Origin: SZUA-547 sp963669315
GTDB lineage: Bacteria; Pseudomonadota; Alphaproteobacteria; Rhodobacterales; Rhodobacteraceae
Direction: 5' to 3'
Length of the DNA stretch: 64,000 bases
Assembly (NCBI GenBank): GCA_963669315.1
Contig: OY770021.1
Coordinates: 1,612,001-1,676,000 of the forward strand
Within the stretch, counting starts at the first letter, position 1; each line of letters starts with the position of its first letter. Below, piece by piece: positions 1-8,768 of the stretch. Under the pieces are notes generated by a model. The model did no database searches. It had not been told where the DNA came from and saw only the letters and a program-made list of their open reading frames with translations. A program made the position numbers and the translations under genes.

Positions 1-735
1 GCGGCGCTGGCGTTGGGCGGGGCGGCGTGTGCGGGCCTCTTGCTCGCGGCGCTGGGCGAACTCGCAGCCCTTGGCCGCTTCAAAAAAACCGACGGGTTGC
101 GCCAGATGTGCGAAGAGGCGCTCGAGTCCGGAGATCGGTCTCTGGCCGACCGGGCGGTGCGGGGCCTGGATAGCCTTTATCGCGGGCGGGCGGATCTGGA
201 ATGGGCGCGCGGCCGGGTCGCCGACCGCAAGGCCGAACAACTGGACGCCGACGCGCTTTTAACTCTGGCGGAGCGCGAATATCTGACTCCGCTCGATGCG
301 CGGGCGGAGGCGGAGGCGAAAAGCGCTGCGCGCACCGTGGCCGCAGCCACAGCGCTCGCCCCGATCGCCCTGATCGACATGCTGACCGCGCTCTTCGTCA
401 ATCTGCGCATGGTCCGGCGCGTCGCCGAGATATATGGCGGCCGCGCCGGCGTGTTGGGGTCCTGGCGGCTGCTGAAAGCCGTCGCCGCGCATCTGGTCGC
501 GACAGGCGCCGTGGCGGTGGGCGATGACCTGATCGGGCCGATAATCGGCGGCGGCGCGCTGTCGAAAATCTCCCGCCGGTTCGGAGAGGGGCTAATTAAC
601 GGTGTTCTGACCGCGCGTGTCGGCGCGGCGGCGATCGAGGTTTGTCGGCCAGCGCCTTTCATAAGAAACGAGCGCCCCAAGGCCCGGACGCTGGCGCTGT
701 CGGCGTTGAAGGGGTTCGGCCAGCGGTCTGACTAA
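1..735 (+). CDS. UPF0283 (YcjF/DUF697-like) membrane protein, 5' truncated
   Basis: The reading frame is open from the first base of the window, so the gene begins outside it; the first in-frame start-like codon (TTG at 13) is not the true start. The visible ~244 residues begin with a hydrophobic stretch and continue with a basic/acidic helical region. An Ala-rich segment around codons 115-150, with a run TALAPIALIDML, and a Gly-rich patch VGDDLIGPIIGGG are typical of the C-terminal DUF697 part of UPF0283/YcjF inner-membrane proteins. Family members are about 340-350 residues, so roughly a third is missing. The biochemical function of the family is not established. Confidence 0.7.
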   Translation, partial: AALALGGAACAGLLLAALGELAALGRFKKTDGLRQMCEEALESGDRSLADRAVRGLDSLYRGRADLEWARGRVADRKAEQLDADALLTLAEREYLTPLDARAEAEAKSAARTVAAATALAPIALIDMLTALFVNLRMVRRVAEIYGGRAGVLGSWRLLKAVAAHLVATGAVAVGDDLIGPIIGGGALSKISRRFGEGLINGVLTARVGAAAIEVCRPAPFIRNERPKARTLALSALKGFGQRSD

Positions 736-754
736 GGCGCGATCGGCGCAGGGA

Positions 755-1210
755 TCAGCGCCTTTCGCCAAATCGGCGTGCATTCCGCCGTTCTTGAAGA
801 CGTTGGTTGAGACGCTGAGTTTCTCTCTGTTGCATGCTGTGGCTGGCGCCGTCGAACTGAGCGGGGCGTTCGGTCAGCCCGTCTCTCCGATGCGTCTCGA
901 TCGGCGAAACCCGGCGGCTTTGCGTGTCCTCATAGCGCTTCGCAGCGCTCCAGCCGAGACCAAAATCGTGACCCTGTTCGATCGGATGATTGTGATCGAC
1001 CCGCTCGCCGAGTTTGTGGTGCGAATGCCGCTCGATCGGGCGGCTGTGGTCTTCGATAACATGGCGATCGTCATTGCGATGCGAGAACTGAAAATAGAAT
1101 GGAGAACCCGCGACCCCGTTCCGCGATGAATCAGAATTCTGCGCGTCCGCGGCGCTGCTGAGCGCGGCGATGACGGCGAAAGCGAAAGCGGCGAATGCGG
1201 GTCTAAGCAT
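755..1210 (-). CDS. Small secreted His-rich protein, function unknown
   Basis: 151 codons. I chose the ATG at 1210 because AGGAGA lies just upstream and the protein then opens with a classic Sec signal peptide (hydrophobic core to about residue 20, likely cleavage after ADA at 23). The mature part has nine histidines between residues 44 and 81 (44, 50, 55, 62, 64, 65, 73, 75, 81), and is otherwise polar and rich in Arg, Gln and Glu. I recognise no family. The His density would suit metal binding in the periplasm, but that is inference. A longer in-frame start at 1288 would add 26 polar residues before the signal peptide and is unlikely. The overlapping plus-strand ORF at 794-1129 is taken as its shadow. 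Confidence 0.5.
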   Translation of the reverse strand: MLRPAFAAFAFAVIAALSSAADAQNSDSSRNGVAGSPFYFQFSHRNDDRHVIEDHSRPIERHSHHKLGERVDHNHPIEQGHDFGLGWSAAKRYEDTQSRRVSPIETHRRDGLTERPAQFDGASHSMQQRETQRLNQRLQERRNARRFGERR

Positions 1211-1321
1211 GAACTGTCTCCTGCGCCCGTTCCGGGCTTGTGTCTGCTCCTCAGCATCTGTCGCCAATTGCGACGGAACGGCGCCCAACTCCGGGCGAGA
1301 CGGCGACTTATCGAAACTTCC

Positions 1322-1343
1322 CGATCACGTTTTCTTGTGATCG
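1322..1343 (-). terminator. Hairpin downstream of the DUF547 gene
   Basis: CGATCAC (1322-1328) and GTGATCG (1337-1343) form a perfect 7-bp stem with an 8-base loop, starting 12 bases after the DUF547 stop codon on the minus strand. There is no clear U-run, so it may be a weak terminator or an mRNA 3'-end structure. Confidence 0.35.
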
Positions 1344-1354
1344 CGCCGCGGCAA

Positions 1355-2197
1355 TCAAACGAGGGCGTTCAGCCGCCAGTCATAGCGGTGCGCGTCATAG
1401 CGCTCTCCACGCTTGATCCGTTCCGCCAAAGTGGTCGATAGCGCTGGATCGGCATAGCCGGACAAATGTCGCAAAACGCCAGCTTCCGAACCGCCGAAAT
1501 CCGCCTCGAACCAGTCATAGATCGAAGAGACAACAAGACGGCCGTCCTCGACCGACGCCCCGCGCGGATGCCTGATAAAGGCGCGCGCCGCGTCCTCCAG
1601 CATCATCGGCAGCCGCGAGGAGTAATAAGGCGTCGCCGCCAGATTCGGGCAGCCGATAGAGGCGCAGTTGACCGCATAGTGGATCCGCGGATCGCGCCAG
1701 ATCGGCCGGAGGATACCATGCTCCACGTCGTCGAGCGACAGCGCCTGGCCAGCGACGCGCATCACTTTCTCATCCCACGGACCGAGATTGAAAATGCCGC
1801 CGCGCACGTCGCGAATGCTGTCGACCGGATAGACCTCCAGCACCAGTTCGATGGTCCTGGCGTTGTAGAGATTGATCCAATAGGCCATTTGCGCCGGCCG
1901 GGTCAGCGCGGTCGGGTCCGTCGCCTGATAGGCGGCCAGCCAAGCTTTCAGTTCAGCGATCTCCATTGGCGTCGTTCCGGCGTAATCGAACCGGGCGACG
2001 CCGTCAGAGCCCAAGGCGACCCGGCGCGAAAGCATCGCCGCCCAGGGCGCGGCGTCCGGATCGTCGCCTTCGCCTGATCTGGTCCAGTACGCGTTCAACA
2101 AGCGCGACTCCGGCGCAGCGATCGCGATGCGCGGCGTCGTGGCGACCGCTAGAACGCTGGCGGAGGCGGTGAGAACGGCGCGGCGGGAAATCAACAC
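1355..2197 (-). CDS. Exported DUF547 family protein
   Basis: About 280 codons. The N-terminus has a twin-arginine motif (SRRAVLTASA) before a hydrophobic core ending near IAIAAPES, so export through Tat or Sec is likely. The body matches DUF547: the motifs YWINLYNARTIELV and the cysteine pair in AVNCASIGCPNL are hallmarks of the domain. The function is unknown; the conserved Cys/His residues have led to suggestions of a peptidase-like fold. I placed the start at GTG 2197 because GAGG lies 8 bases upstream; an in-frame GTG at 2206 is an alternative. Transcription diverges from ileS across a 390-base gap. Confidence 0.75.
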   Translation of the reverse strand: MLISRRAVLTASASVLAVATTPRIAIAAPESRLLNAYWTRSGEGDDPDAAPWAAMLSRRVALGSDGVARFDYAGTTPMEIAELKAWLAAYQATDPTALTRPAQMAYWINLYNARTIELVLEVYPVDSIRDVRGGIFNLGPWDEKVMRVAGQALSLDDVEHGILRPIWRDPRIHYAVNCASIGCPNLAATPYYSSRLPMMLEDAARAFIRHPRGASVEDGRLVVSSIYDWFEADFGGSEAGVLRHLSGYADPALSTTLAERIKRGERYDAHRYDWRLNALV

Positions 2198-2206
2198 GGA
2201 GAGCAC

Positions 2207-2596
2207 CTCGAATTAGCGGCGAATGGGCTCGTCCGCGGCTAAGCGGGGCCGCCGCCACGGACGAGTCGAGCCAGCGGGCGTAATAGGGGAGCGCCCGCGA
2301 CTTTGGCGGCGACCGAGAGGGGTCGGCCCCGCGCCATGGCTTTCAGATGGGCGCATAAGCTTCAGCGAGAAGACCTCTTAACGCCATCGTGACCCGTTGC
2401 GCGCACTGGACGGGCGAATAGCGCGCTGTTAAAGACCCGGACATGCGCAGGCGGCTGGATATATCGGCGATCTTCATCGCCCGAATTACCGGCCCGGCCC
2501 TCTGAGTCTGAGGCGCCGGGACTCTGACGTGCGCCCGTAAACCGCGTCGCCGCACTGCGCCTTGTTTCCGAATTTCTGAAAGCGAGCGAGACCCCT
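2207..2596. other. 390-base divergent intergenic region and ileS leader
   Basis: No convincing gene; the two short overlapping minus-strand ORFs at 2343-2613 lack recognisable features. Two strong hairpins are present. At 2228-2265, CTCGTCCG pairs with CGGACGAG around a GC-rich inner region. At 2493-2520, CCCGGCCCTC pairs with GAGG-C-GCCGGG: 10 bp with one bulged C and a 7-base loop. The second lies 76 bases before the ileS start and would be part of its leader if transcription starts upstream. I could not assign -35/-10 elements with confidence. Confidence 0.4.
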
Positions 2597-5584
2597 ATGT
2601 CCGCAGACGCCACCGCGCCTGAAAAGTCAGGCCCCGACTATAAAAGCACCCTGTTTCTGCCCAAGACCGCCTTTCCGATGCGCGCGGGCCTGCCCAAGCG
2701 AGAGCCTGAGTGGCTGGCGAAGTGGGAGAAGATGGGCCTCTACCATCGCCTGCGCGAGGAAAGCCGCAACCGCACGCCCTTCATCCTGCATGACGGCCCT
2801 CCCTATGCGAACGGGCATCTCCATATCGGCCACGCGTTGAACAAGATCCTGAAGGACATGGTGGTCCGGTCCCAGCAGGTGATGGGAAAGGACAGCCGTT
2901 TCGCGCCGGGCTGGGACTGTCACGGCCTTCCCATCGAGTGGAAGATCGAAGAGCAGTACCGCGCCAAAGGCGCCGACAAAGACGCCGTGCCGGTTAACGA
3001 ATTCCGCGCCGAGTGCCGGAAATTCGCCGAGAAATGGATCGACGTGCAGAAGGGCGAGTTCAAGCGCCTTGGCGTCACCGGCGATTGGGACCACCCCTAC
3101 ACCACCATGGCCTACGACGCCGAGGCGAAGATCGCCGAGGAGTTCATCAAGTTCGTGATGAACGGCACGCTCTATCAGGGCTCGAAGCCGGTGATGTGGT
3201 CTGTGGTCGAGAAGACCGCGCTGGCCGAGGCCGAGGTCGAGTATCACGAGCATCAGAGCCACACGATCTGGGTGAAGTTTCCTGTGGTGTCGGTCGAGCG
3301 TACTGGCGTCGCGGGCGACGGTGGAAACTACAACGCACCTGATGGTGCTGGCGGAAAAATCAATGAATTGAGCGGCGCCCAAGTCGTCATCTGGACCACC
3401 ACGCCCTGGACGATTCCGCAGAACCGGGCTGTCAGCTTCAACCCGGCGCTCTCCTACGCGCTTTTCGAAGTGACCGAGGCGCCAGAGGACAATTGGGCCA
3501 AGACCGGCGACAAGTATCTTCTGTCTGAAAAGCTGGCGCCCGAAGTGTTCGCCGTCGCCCGTGTCGACGGGTTCGAGAAACTGCGCGACGTCACCTCTGA
3601 CGAGTTGGAGGCGCTCACCTGCGCCCACCCCTTCCGCGGTCTTGCCGATGAATCCGAGCCGGAACAGAATCGTTGGGACTACGACGTCCCCATGCTGCCC
3701 GGCGATCATGTGACCGATGAGGCGGGCACCGGTTTCGTGCACACCGCGCCCAGCCACGGCGCGGATGACTATGTGGTCGGCGTCAAATACGGCCTGCCGA
3801 TGACCCATAATGTGGGAGAGGACGGGACTTTCCGCGAAGACCTCCCCTTCTTCGGTGGGCTTGAGATCTTCACCCGCAAGGGCAAGGAGGGCAAAGCCAA
3901 CCGCACCGTCATCGACAAATTGGCGGAAAGCGATGCGCTGATCGCCCGCGGGAGGGTCAAGCACTCTTACCCCCATAGCTGGCGATCGAAAGCGCCGCTG
4001 ATCTTCCGCAATACGCCGCAATGGTTCATCGCCATCGACAAGAAGATGGAGAACGCCGACGAGCGCACCGAAGGCAAGACGATCCGCGAACTCGCGCTCG
4101 CCTCCATCGACCGCGACGTGCGCTGGGTGCCGCAGTCGGGCCGCAACCGGCTGCATTCCATGATCGAAGCGAGACCCGACTGGGTTGTTTCTCGCCAGCG
4201 CGCATGGGGCGTGCCACTGACCTGCTTCATGCGCCAGACCGGCCCCGGCCAGGTGGAGCTGCTGCGCAATGAGGCCGTGAACGCCCGCATTGTGCAGGCC
4301 TTCCGCGATGAGGGCGCCGACGCCTGGTTCGCCGGGGGCGCGAGAGAGCGGTTCCTGACCGGGATCGACGGTGTGAACCCGGGCGATTGGGAGAAAGTCA
4401 CCGACATTCTCGACGTCTGGTTCGACAGCGGTTGCACCCATTCCTTCGTCATGGAGGATCGCGAAGACGGCGCATGGCCCTCGTCGCTGTACCTCGAGGG
4501 CACGGACCAGCATCGCGGCTGGTTCCATTCCTCGCTGCTGGAGGCTTGCGGCACGCGCGGCCGGGCGCCTTACGAGGCGGTGCTGACTCACGGCTTCACA
4601 TTGGACGAGAAGGGCATGAAAATGTCCAAGTCGCTCGGCAATTCTGTGGGGCCGGATCAGGTCGTCAAACAGTATGGCGCGGATATTCTGCGCCTCTGGG
4701 TGGCCTCGACCGACTACACCGAAGATCAGCGCATCGGGCCGGAGATCCTGAAGTCCAACGCCGATGGCTATCGCCGGCTGCGCAATACGCTGCGCTTCAT
4801 CCTCGGCGCGCTGGACGGCTGGGACGAGGCGGAGCGTCTGCCGTTCGAAGAGATGCCCGAGTTGGAGCGCTATGTGCTCAACCGGCTCTACGAACTCGAT
4901 GAGATCGTGCGCGAGGGGTATGAGAATTTCGAGTTCCAGAAGGTCTTCGCGCGACTCTTCAACTTCTGCACCGTGAACCTGTCGTCGATCTATTTCGATA
5001 TCCGCAAGGACGCGCTCTATTGCGATGCGCCGGATTCGCTTCGCCGACGCGCGGCGCGGACCGTGCTCGACATCCTGTTTCACCGACTGACCGCATGGCT
5101 GTCGCCGATCCTGGTGTTCACCATGGATGAGGTCTGGCTGGAGCGTTTTCCGGGCGAGGACAGCTCGGTGCATCTGCAAACCTTTCCGGAACAGGTGGCG
5201 GCCTGGCGCGATGGGGAGTTGAAGGAGAAATGGGACCGCATCCGCGCCGCCCGCGCGGTGGTGACCGGCGCTCTGGAGATTCAGCGGCGTGAGAAAGTCA
5301 TCGGCGCATCGCTTGAAGCGGCGCCGACGCTCTATATCGCCGACCCCGATACATTCGCTGCGGTCAAATCGGTAGATATGGCCGAGATCTGCATCACCAG
5401 CGGGATCGAGCTGGTGGCGCAGGAGCCCCCGGCGGAAGCGTTCCGGTCGGAGGACCCGGCCATCGGCGTCGTGTTCGAGAAGGCCGAGGGCGCGAAATGC
5501 GCGCGCTGCTGGAAAATTCTTCCGGACGTCGGCGCGCACAGTCATGACGGGGTTTGCGGGCGGTGCGACGCGGCGCTCGGCTGA
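2597..5584 (+). CDS. ileS: Isoleucyl-tRNA synthetase
   Basis: Charges tRNA-Ile with isoleucine in the cytoplasm (class Ia synthetase). The 995 residues show the HIGH signature at 76-79, the KMSKS loop at 675-679, editing-domain motifs such as VIWTTTPWTIP, and a C-terminal zinc knuckle with cysteines at 968, 971, 987 and 990. Length is slightly above the bacterial norm. A Gly/Asn-rich stretch near residues 235-255, just before the editing motif, looks like a lineage-specific loop insertion. The ATG at 2597 follows GAGCGAGACCCCT, a modest ribosome-binding site. A structured leader with a strong hairpin lies upstream. A 972-codon antisense frame across it is a GC-driven shadow. Confidence 0.98.
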   Translation: MSADATAPEKSGPDYKSTLFLPKTAFPMRAGLPKREPEWLAKWEKMGLYHRLREESRNRTPFILHDGPPYANGHLHIGHALNKILKDMVVRSQQVMGKDSRFAPGWDCHGLPIEWKIEEQYRAKGADKDAVPVNEFRAECRKFAEKWIDVQKGEFKRLGVTGDWDHPYTTMAYDAEAKIAEEFIKFVMNGTLYQGSKPVMWSVVEKTALAEAEVEYHEHQSHTIWVKFPVVSVERTGVAGDGGNYNAPDGAGGKINELSGAQVVIWTTTPWTIPQNRAVSFNPALSYALFEVTEAPEDNWAKTGDKYLLSEKLAPEVFAVARVDGFEKLRDVTSDELEALTCAHPFRGLADESEPEQNRWDYDVPMLPGDHVTDEAGTGFVHTAPSHGADDYVVGVKYGLPMTHNVGEDGTFREDLPFFGGLEIFTRKGKEGKANRTVIDKLAESDALIARGRVKHSYPHSWRSKAPLIFRNTPQWFIAIDKKMENADERTEGKTIRELALASIDRDVRWVPQSGRNRLHSMIEARPDWVVSRQRAWGVPLTCFMRQTGPGQVELLRNEAVNARIVQAFRDEGADAWFAGGARERFLTGIDGVNPGDWEKVTDILDVWFDSGCTHSFVMEDREDGAWPSSLYLEGTDQHRGWFHSSLLEACGTRGRAPYEAVLTHGFTLDEKGMKMSKSLGNSVGPDQVVKQYGADILRLWVASTDYTEDQRIGPEILKSNADGYRRLRNTLRFILGALDGWDEAERLPFEEMPELERYVLNRLYELDEIVREGYENFEFQKVFARLFNFCTVNLSSIYFDIRKDALYCDAPDSLRRRAARTVLDILFHRLTAWLSPILVFTMDEVWLERFPGEDSSVHLQTFPEQVAAWRDGELKEKWDRIRAARAVVTGALEIQRREKVIGASLEAAPTLYIADPDTFAAVKSVDMAEICITSGIELVAQEPPAEAFRSEDPAIGVVFEKAEGAKCARCWKILPDVGAHSHDGVCGRCDAALG

Positions 5585-5672
5585 CCACGGCGGAATTGTC
5601 AGAGATTTGGCCCGTTTGGGTCAAAAACTTAAGCGGCGGGGCGCATAGCCGTTGCTTCGGCGCAACAGCGGC

Positions 5673-5686
5673 GTCGAAGTTTCGAC
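5673..5686. promoter_or_regulatory. Perfect 6-2-6 inverted repeat upstream of an exported-protein gene
   Basis: GTCGAA-GT-TTCGAC is a perfect palindrome 86 bases before the ATG at 5772, in the gap after ileS. It could be an operator; no regulator is implied by the sequence. Confidence 0.25.
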
Positions 5687-5771
5687 ACATATTGAGTCCA
5701 TCTCTACGGCGAACTGGGGTGCGGATGCTTTCCAGAGCAAAATCCGCGCCGTGGATCGTGCTTCGTGTTTG

Positions 5772-6137
5772 ATGGTGTTGATGGTCGGTTCGCTAGGATC
5801 AGGACGGATCGGAACGCTCCTAACCGGGGGCGCGCTGGCGCTGTGCCTGACGGTGGCCGCGCCGGAGGCCGCCGCCGCTGGAGCTTTCATAACCGTTTCG
5901 GGCGTCAGGGTGCCGATGCCCGATATCCCGTCGCTGAATTGCGATGAAATGCTCGACGTGCTTGCGGCGATCGACGCCAGCGGGTATCGCGGCGCAGCGC
6001 GACGTCCGCATGACGAAGCAGACGCGCCGCTGCTTGAGTATGAGAACCGCCTGGCGCGGAACCATTTTCAGCAGTGCGTGTCGATCAGGCGGGGATCTGC
6101 GCCGGAAAGCGCCTTTGCGCGCGGTTATGACGAGTAA
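5772..6137 (+). CDS. Small exported protein, function unknown
   Basis: 121 codons from ATG 5772 (an ATG at 5781 is also possible; the frame is open back to 5652, but the residues there are not signal-like). Residues 10-35 form a hydrophobic signal sequence ending near AAAAGAF. The mature part includes SLNCDEMLDVLAAID and a second cysteine near FQQCVSIRR, so one disulfide is plausible. No family recognised. It lies between ileS and lspA on the same strand, 37 bases before lspA, and may be co-transcribed with it. Confidence 0.6.
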   Translation: MVLMVGSLGSGRIGTLLTGGALALCLTVAAPEAAAAGAFITVSGVRVPMPDIPSLNCDEMLDVLAAIDASGYRGAARRPHDEADAPLLEYENRLARNHFQQCVSIRRGSAPESAFARGYDE

Positions 6138-6174
6138 GCACTGAAGCCGGTCCTTCCGCTTCGACTGATGTGAG

Positions 6175-6696
6175 ATGGCGATGATGCACGCGCGCGCCCT
6201 GACTTGCGCCATTGCGCTGGCGGCCGGAATTTTCGTCGCCGACCGGGCGTCGAAATGGCTCGTGGTCGAGCAAATGAACCTGAAGTCGCTGGGCGATATC
6301 GAGCTGTCGGCGGTGTTCAACCTGCGCATGGCCTGGAACACCGGTGTCAATTTCGGCGTCTTCGCCGGCCACGGAGAAGCGGTGCGCTGGGCGTTGATCG
6401 CCATCGCCGTCGTCGCAGCGATCGCTCTGACGGTGTGGTCGGCGCGCGCAGGCCGCAAGCCGGTCTGGATCGGCACCGGGCTGATCGCGGGCGGGGCGCT
6501 GGGCAACGCCTGGGACCGGATCACTTATGGCGCCGTGGCGGATTTCCTGAACGTCACCTGCTGCGGGCTCTATAATCCGTGGGCGTTCAACATCGCAGAC
6601 GTGTCGATTTTCGCAGGGGTCGCGGTCCTGATCCTGTTCGACCGGCCGAACGCTGGCGACATCGCCTCGGAAAAACCCAATTCAGGCGATAGCTGA
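6175..6696 (+). CDS. lspA: Lipoprotein signal peptidase (signal peptidase II)
   Basis: Inner-membrane aspartyl protease that cleaves the signal peptide of diacylglyceryl-prolipoproteins. 173 residues with four hydrophobic segments. The two catalytic aspartates are seen in the conserved contexts VADFLN (Asp123) and NIADVSIF (Asp142), and the DRASKW box lies near residue 23. Starts at 6175, 6181 and 6184 are all possible; TGTGAG precedes the first. A lipoprotein gene follows 65 bases downstream, fitting the product's role. Confidence 0.96.
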   Translation: MAMMHARALTCAIALAAGIFVADRASKWLVVEQMNLKSLGDIELSAVFNLRMAWNTGVNFGVFAGHGEAVRWALIAIAVVAAIALTVWSARAGRKPVWIGTGLIAGGALGNAWDRITYGAVADFLNVTCCGLYNPWAFNIADVSIFAGVAVLILFDRPNAGDIASEKPNSGDS

Positions 6697-6761
6697 GGCC
6701 AATTGCGTCCACCCGGCGCGCGCGGCATTATGCGCGCCGATAACAGCATTCGGAGAGTCGC

Positions 6762-7295
6762 ATGAAGTGCGCCGCCGTACGTCATCTACGTTTCGCCTCG
6801 GTCGCAGGCTTTATGGCCCTGACCGCCTGCACCGTCGGCAGCGAAGGCGGGACATTCTCGGAGCAAATCGGATTGGCCTCGGCGCCGCCCGATGAGTACG
6901 CGGTGGTCGCCAACCGCAAACTGCAGATGCCAGGCTCTTTCGATCTGCCGGCGCCGCAACCGGGCGCGCCCAGCCGGGTTGAGGTGCAGCCTGAGCAGGA
7001 AGCCCGCGCCGCGCTCTTCACGCCGACGGCGGGTTCATCTTCCGGGCCAAGTTCCGGAGAGGCCGCTCTGCTGGCCGCCGCAGGCGCAAACCAGGCGGAT
7101 CCGAATATTCGTCAGACTGTCGACGCCGAGCAGGAAACCTATGTCGAGGACAATACGAGATTCGGCCTGACTTCCATCGCGGGATACAAGATTCCGGGCC
7201 CTGTGGAGGCGGAGGCGCTGGACGCGGACGAAGAATCCCGTCGGCTAGCCGGCGAGGGCGTTCTGACCCCGATTTCTCCTGACGCGCCAGATTAG
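6762..7295 (+). CDS. DUF3035 lipoprotein (possible BamF-type)
   Basis: 177 residues. The N-terminus has a lipobox LTAC with Cys23, predicting lipidation and transfer to the outer membrane. The motif GLASAPPDEYAVVANRKL followed by PGSFDLPAPQPG is the signature of DUF3035, found next to lspA and M16 peptidase genes in Rhodobacterales. Some annotations call this family a BamF-like subunit of the outer-membrane beta-barrel assembly machine; I know of no proof for this copy. The C-terminal half is Ala/Glu-rich and probably disordered. Immediately followed by two M16 peptidase genes, a grouping consistent with a role in outer-membrane or periplasmic protein handling. Confidence 0.85.
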   Translation: MKCAAVRHLRFASVAGFMALTACTVGSEGGTFSEQIGLASAPPDEYAVVANRKLQMPGSFDLPAPQPGAPSRVEVQPEQEARAALFTPTAGSSSGPSSGEAALLAAAGANQADPNIRQTVDAEQETYVEDNTRFGLTSIAGYKIPGPVEAEALDADEESRRLAGEGVLTPISPDAPD

Positions 7296-7394
7296 TAAAT
7301 TGTGATCACCTCATTGGGTGGCGCAGCGCGCACCGTGACCTAACTCTCTTGGACTGAACCCGCGTTCCTTGCGGGAGGAAAGGATTCGCGTCGC

Positions 7395-8768
7395 ATGATC
7401 CGTGTCAGCCTTTTTCTTCTGGCCGCCATTGGCGTGGTTTGGCCGATGGCCGCCATCGCCGAGCCGAAAGTATCCACCTTCACGCTGGAAAACGGTCTGC
7501 GCGGCGTGGTGATCGAGGATCACCGCACGCCCGTCGCCACCCATATGCTGTGGTATCGCGTCGGCGCCGCGGATGAGCCGCCCAGCGAAACCGGCGTCGC
7601 GCACTATCTGGAGCATTTGCTGTTCAAAGGCACGGAAAAGTATCCCGAGGGCGAATTCTCGCGCATTGTCGCTGAAAACGGCGGCCAGCAGAACGCCTTC
7701 ACTTCGCACGACTACACCGCGTATTTCCAGCGCGTCGCGGTCGATCGGCTTGAATTGATGATGGAGCTGGAGGCGGACCGGATGACCGGCGTCCAGCTGA
7801 CAGACGAGGCCGCAGCGCTTGAGCGCGACGTCGTGCTGGAGGAGCGCAATTCCCGCACTGAGAATGAGCCCAGCGGACGGTTTCGTGAGCAATTGAGCTC
7901 AGCGCTCTATCTCAACCACCCTTACGGCGATCCGGTGATCGGCTGGCGCAGCGAAATTCTCGATCTCGACCGCGAAAAGGCGCTAGGTTTTTACCGCCGT
8001 TTTTACTCTCCGGATAATGCGACGCTCGTCGTGGCTGGCGATGTCGACCCGGCCGAAGTGGAGGCGATGGCCCGGCGTCAGTACGGCTCGATCCCTCCCA
8101 CCGGAGCGCGGCCCGACGCGCGGCCGCAGGAGCCGCCCCATGTCGCGGCCAGGCGGGTGGAGATGCAGGATCCGCGCGTCTCCCAGCCCTATATGCTGCG
8201 GTTCTACCTTGTCCCCTCGGTGGCCGCAGGGGAGCCCGGCGAGGGCGCAACGCTTTCGGTGCTGTCAAAAATTCTTGGTGGCGGCCTGACATCGCGGCTT
8301 GGCAAGCGGCTTCAGATTGAGAAGGAGATGGCGCTGGGAGCTTCGGCCTTTTACTGGGGCGTGGCGCGCGATGAGACTTCATTCGGCGTCTACGCCGCCC
8401 CGGTCGACGGCGTGGGGCTGGACGCGCTCGAGGCCGAAGTGGACGCGGTGATCGCCCGTCTGATCGCGGATGGTCCGACCGAGGAGGAGCTGGCGCGCGC
8501 CAAGACCGTGATCATCGCCGCAGAAATTTACGCGCAGGACAGCCAGTCCCAGATGGCCCGCTCTTATGGCGCGGCGTTGTCCGCCGGACTGTCGGTGGAC
8601 GATATTCAGGCCTGGCCCGGCGCCGTGGAGAAGGTGACCGCCGAGGATGTGCGCCGGGCGGCTGAAACCTATTTGAGACTGGAGCGTTCCGTCACCGGCC
8701 TGTTGAGCAAGCCGGATCCGGAGGAGACCGCCGAAAGCGCTGACGGCGAAGGGGAGTCCAAGGGATGA
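7395..8768 (+). CDS. M16 zinc metallopeptidase, catalytic-type subunit (exported)
   Basis: 457 residues. A signal peptide (cleavage near AIAEP) points to the periplasm. The inverted zinc motif HYLEH is at residues 70-74, and the third ligand is Glu149 or Glu150 in VVLEERNSR, 76 residues later as the family requires. A second peptidase-like half follows. The stop overlaps the start of the next gene as ATGA, and that gene encodes an M16 half without the zinc motif, so the two are expected to form an active/inactive heterodimer like mitochondrial processing peptidase. Substrates unknown. A small hairpin, CCCGC-N6-GCGGG, lies in the 100-base leader. Confidence 0.93.
   Translation: MIRVSLFLLAAIGVVWPMAAIAEPKVSTFTLENGLRGVVIEDHRTPVATHMLWYRVGAADEPPSETGVAHYLEHLLFKGTEKYPEGEFSRIVAENGGQQNAFTSHDYTAYFQRVAVDRLELMMELEADRMTGVQLTDEAAALERDVVLEERNSRTENEPSGRFREQLSSALYLNHPYGDPVIGWRSEILDLDREKALGFYRRFYSPDNATLVVAGDVDPAEVEAMARRQYGSIPPTGARPDARPQEPPHVAARRVEMQDPRVSQPYMLRFYLVPSVAAGEPGEGATLSVLSKILGGGLTSRLGKRLQIEKEMALGASAFYWGVARDETSFGVYAAPVDGVGLDALEAEVDAVIARLIADGPTEEELARAKTVIIAAEIYAQDSQSQMARSYGAALSAGLSVDDIQAWPGAVEKVTAEDVRRAAETYLRLERSVTGLLSKPDPEETAESADGEGESKG

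Noticed and set aside
2343..2613. Two overlapping short minus-strand ORFs upstream of ileS
   Set aside because: No ribosome-binding site, no recognisable features, and they lie over the ileS leader hairpin and start.
2627..5545. A 972-codon open frame antisense to ileS
   Set aside because: ileS has every synthetase motif; the antisense frame has no recognisable domain and is expected from GC-rich third positions.
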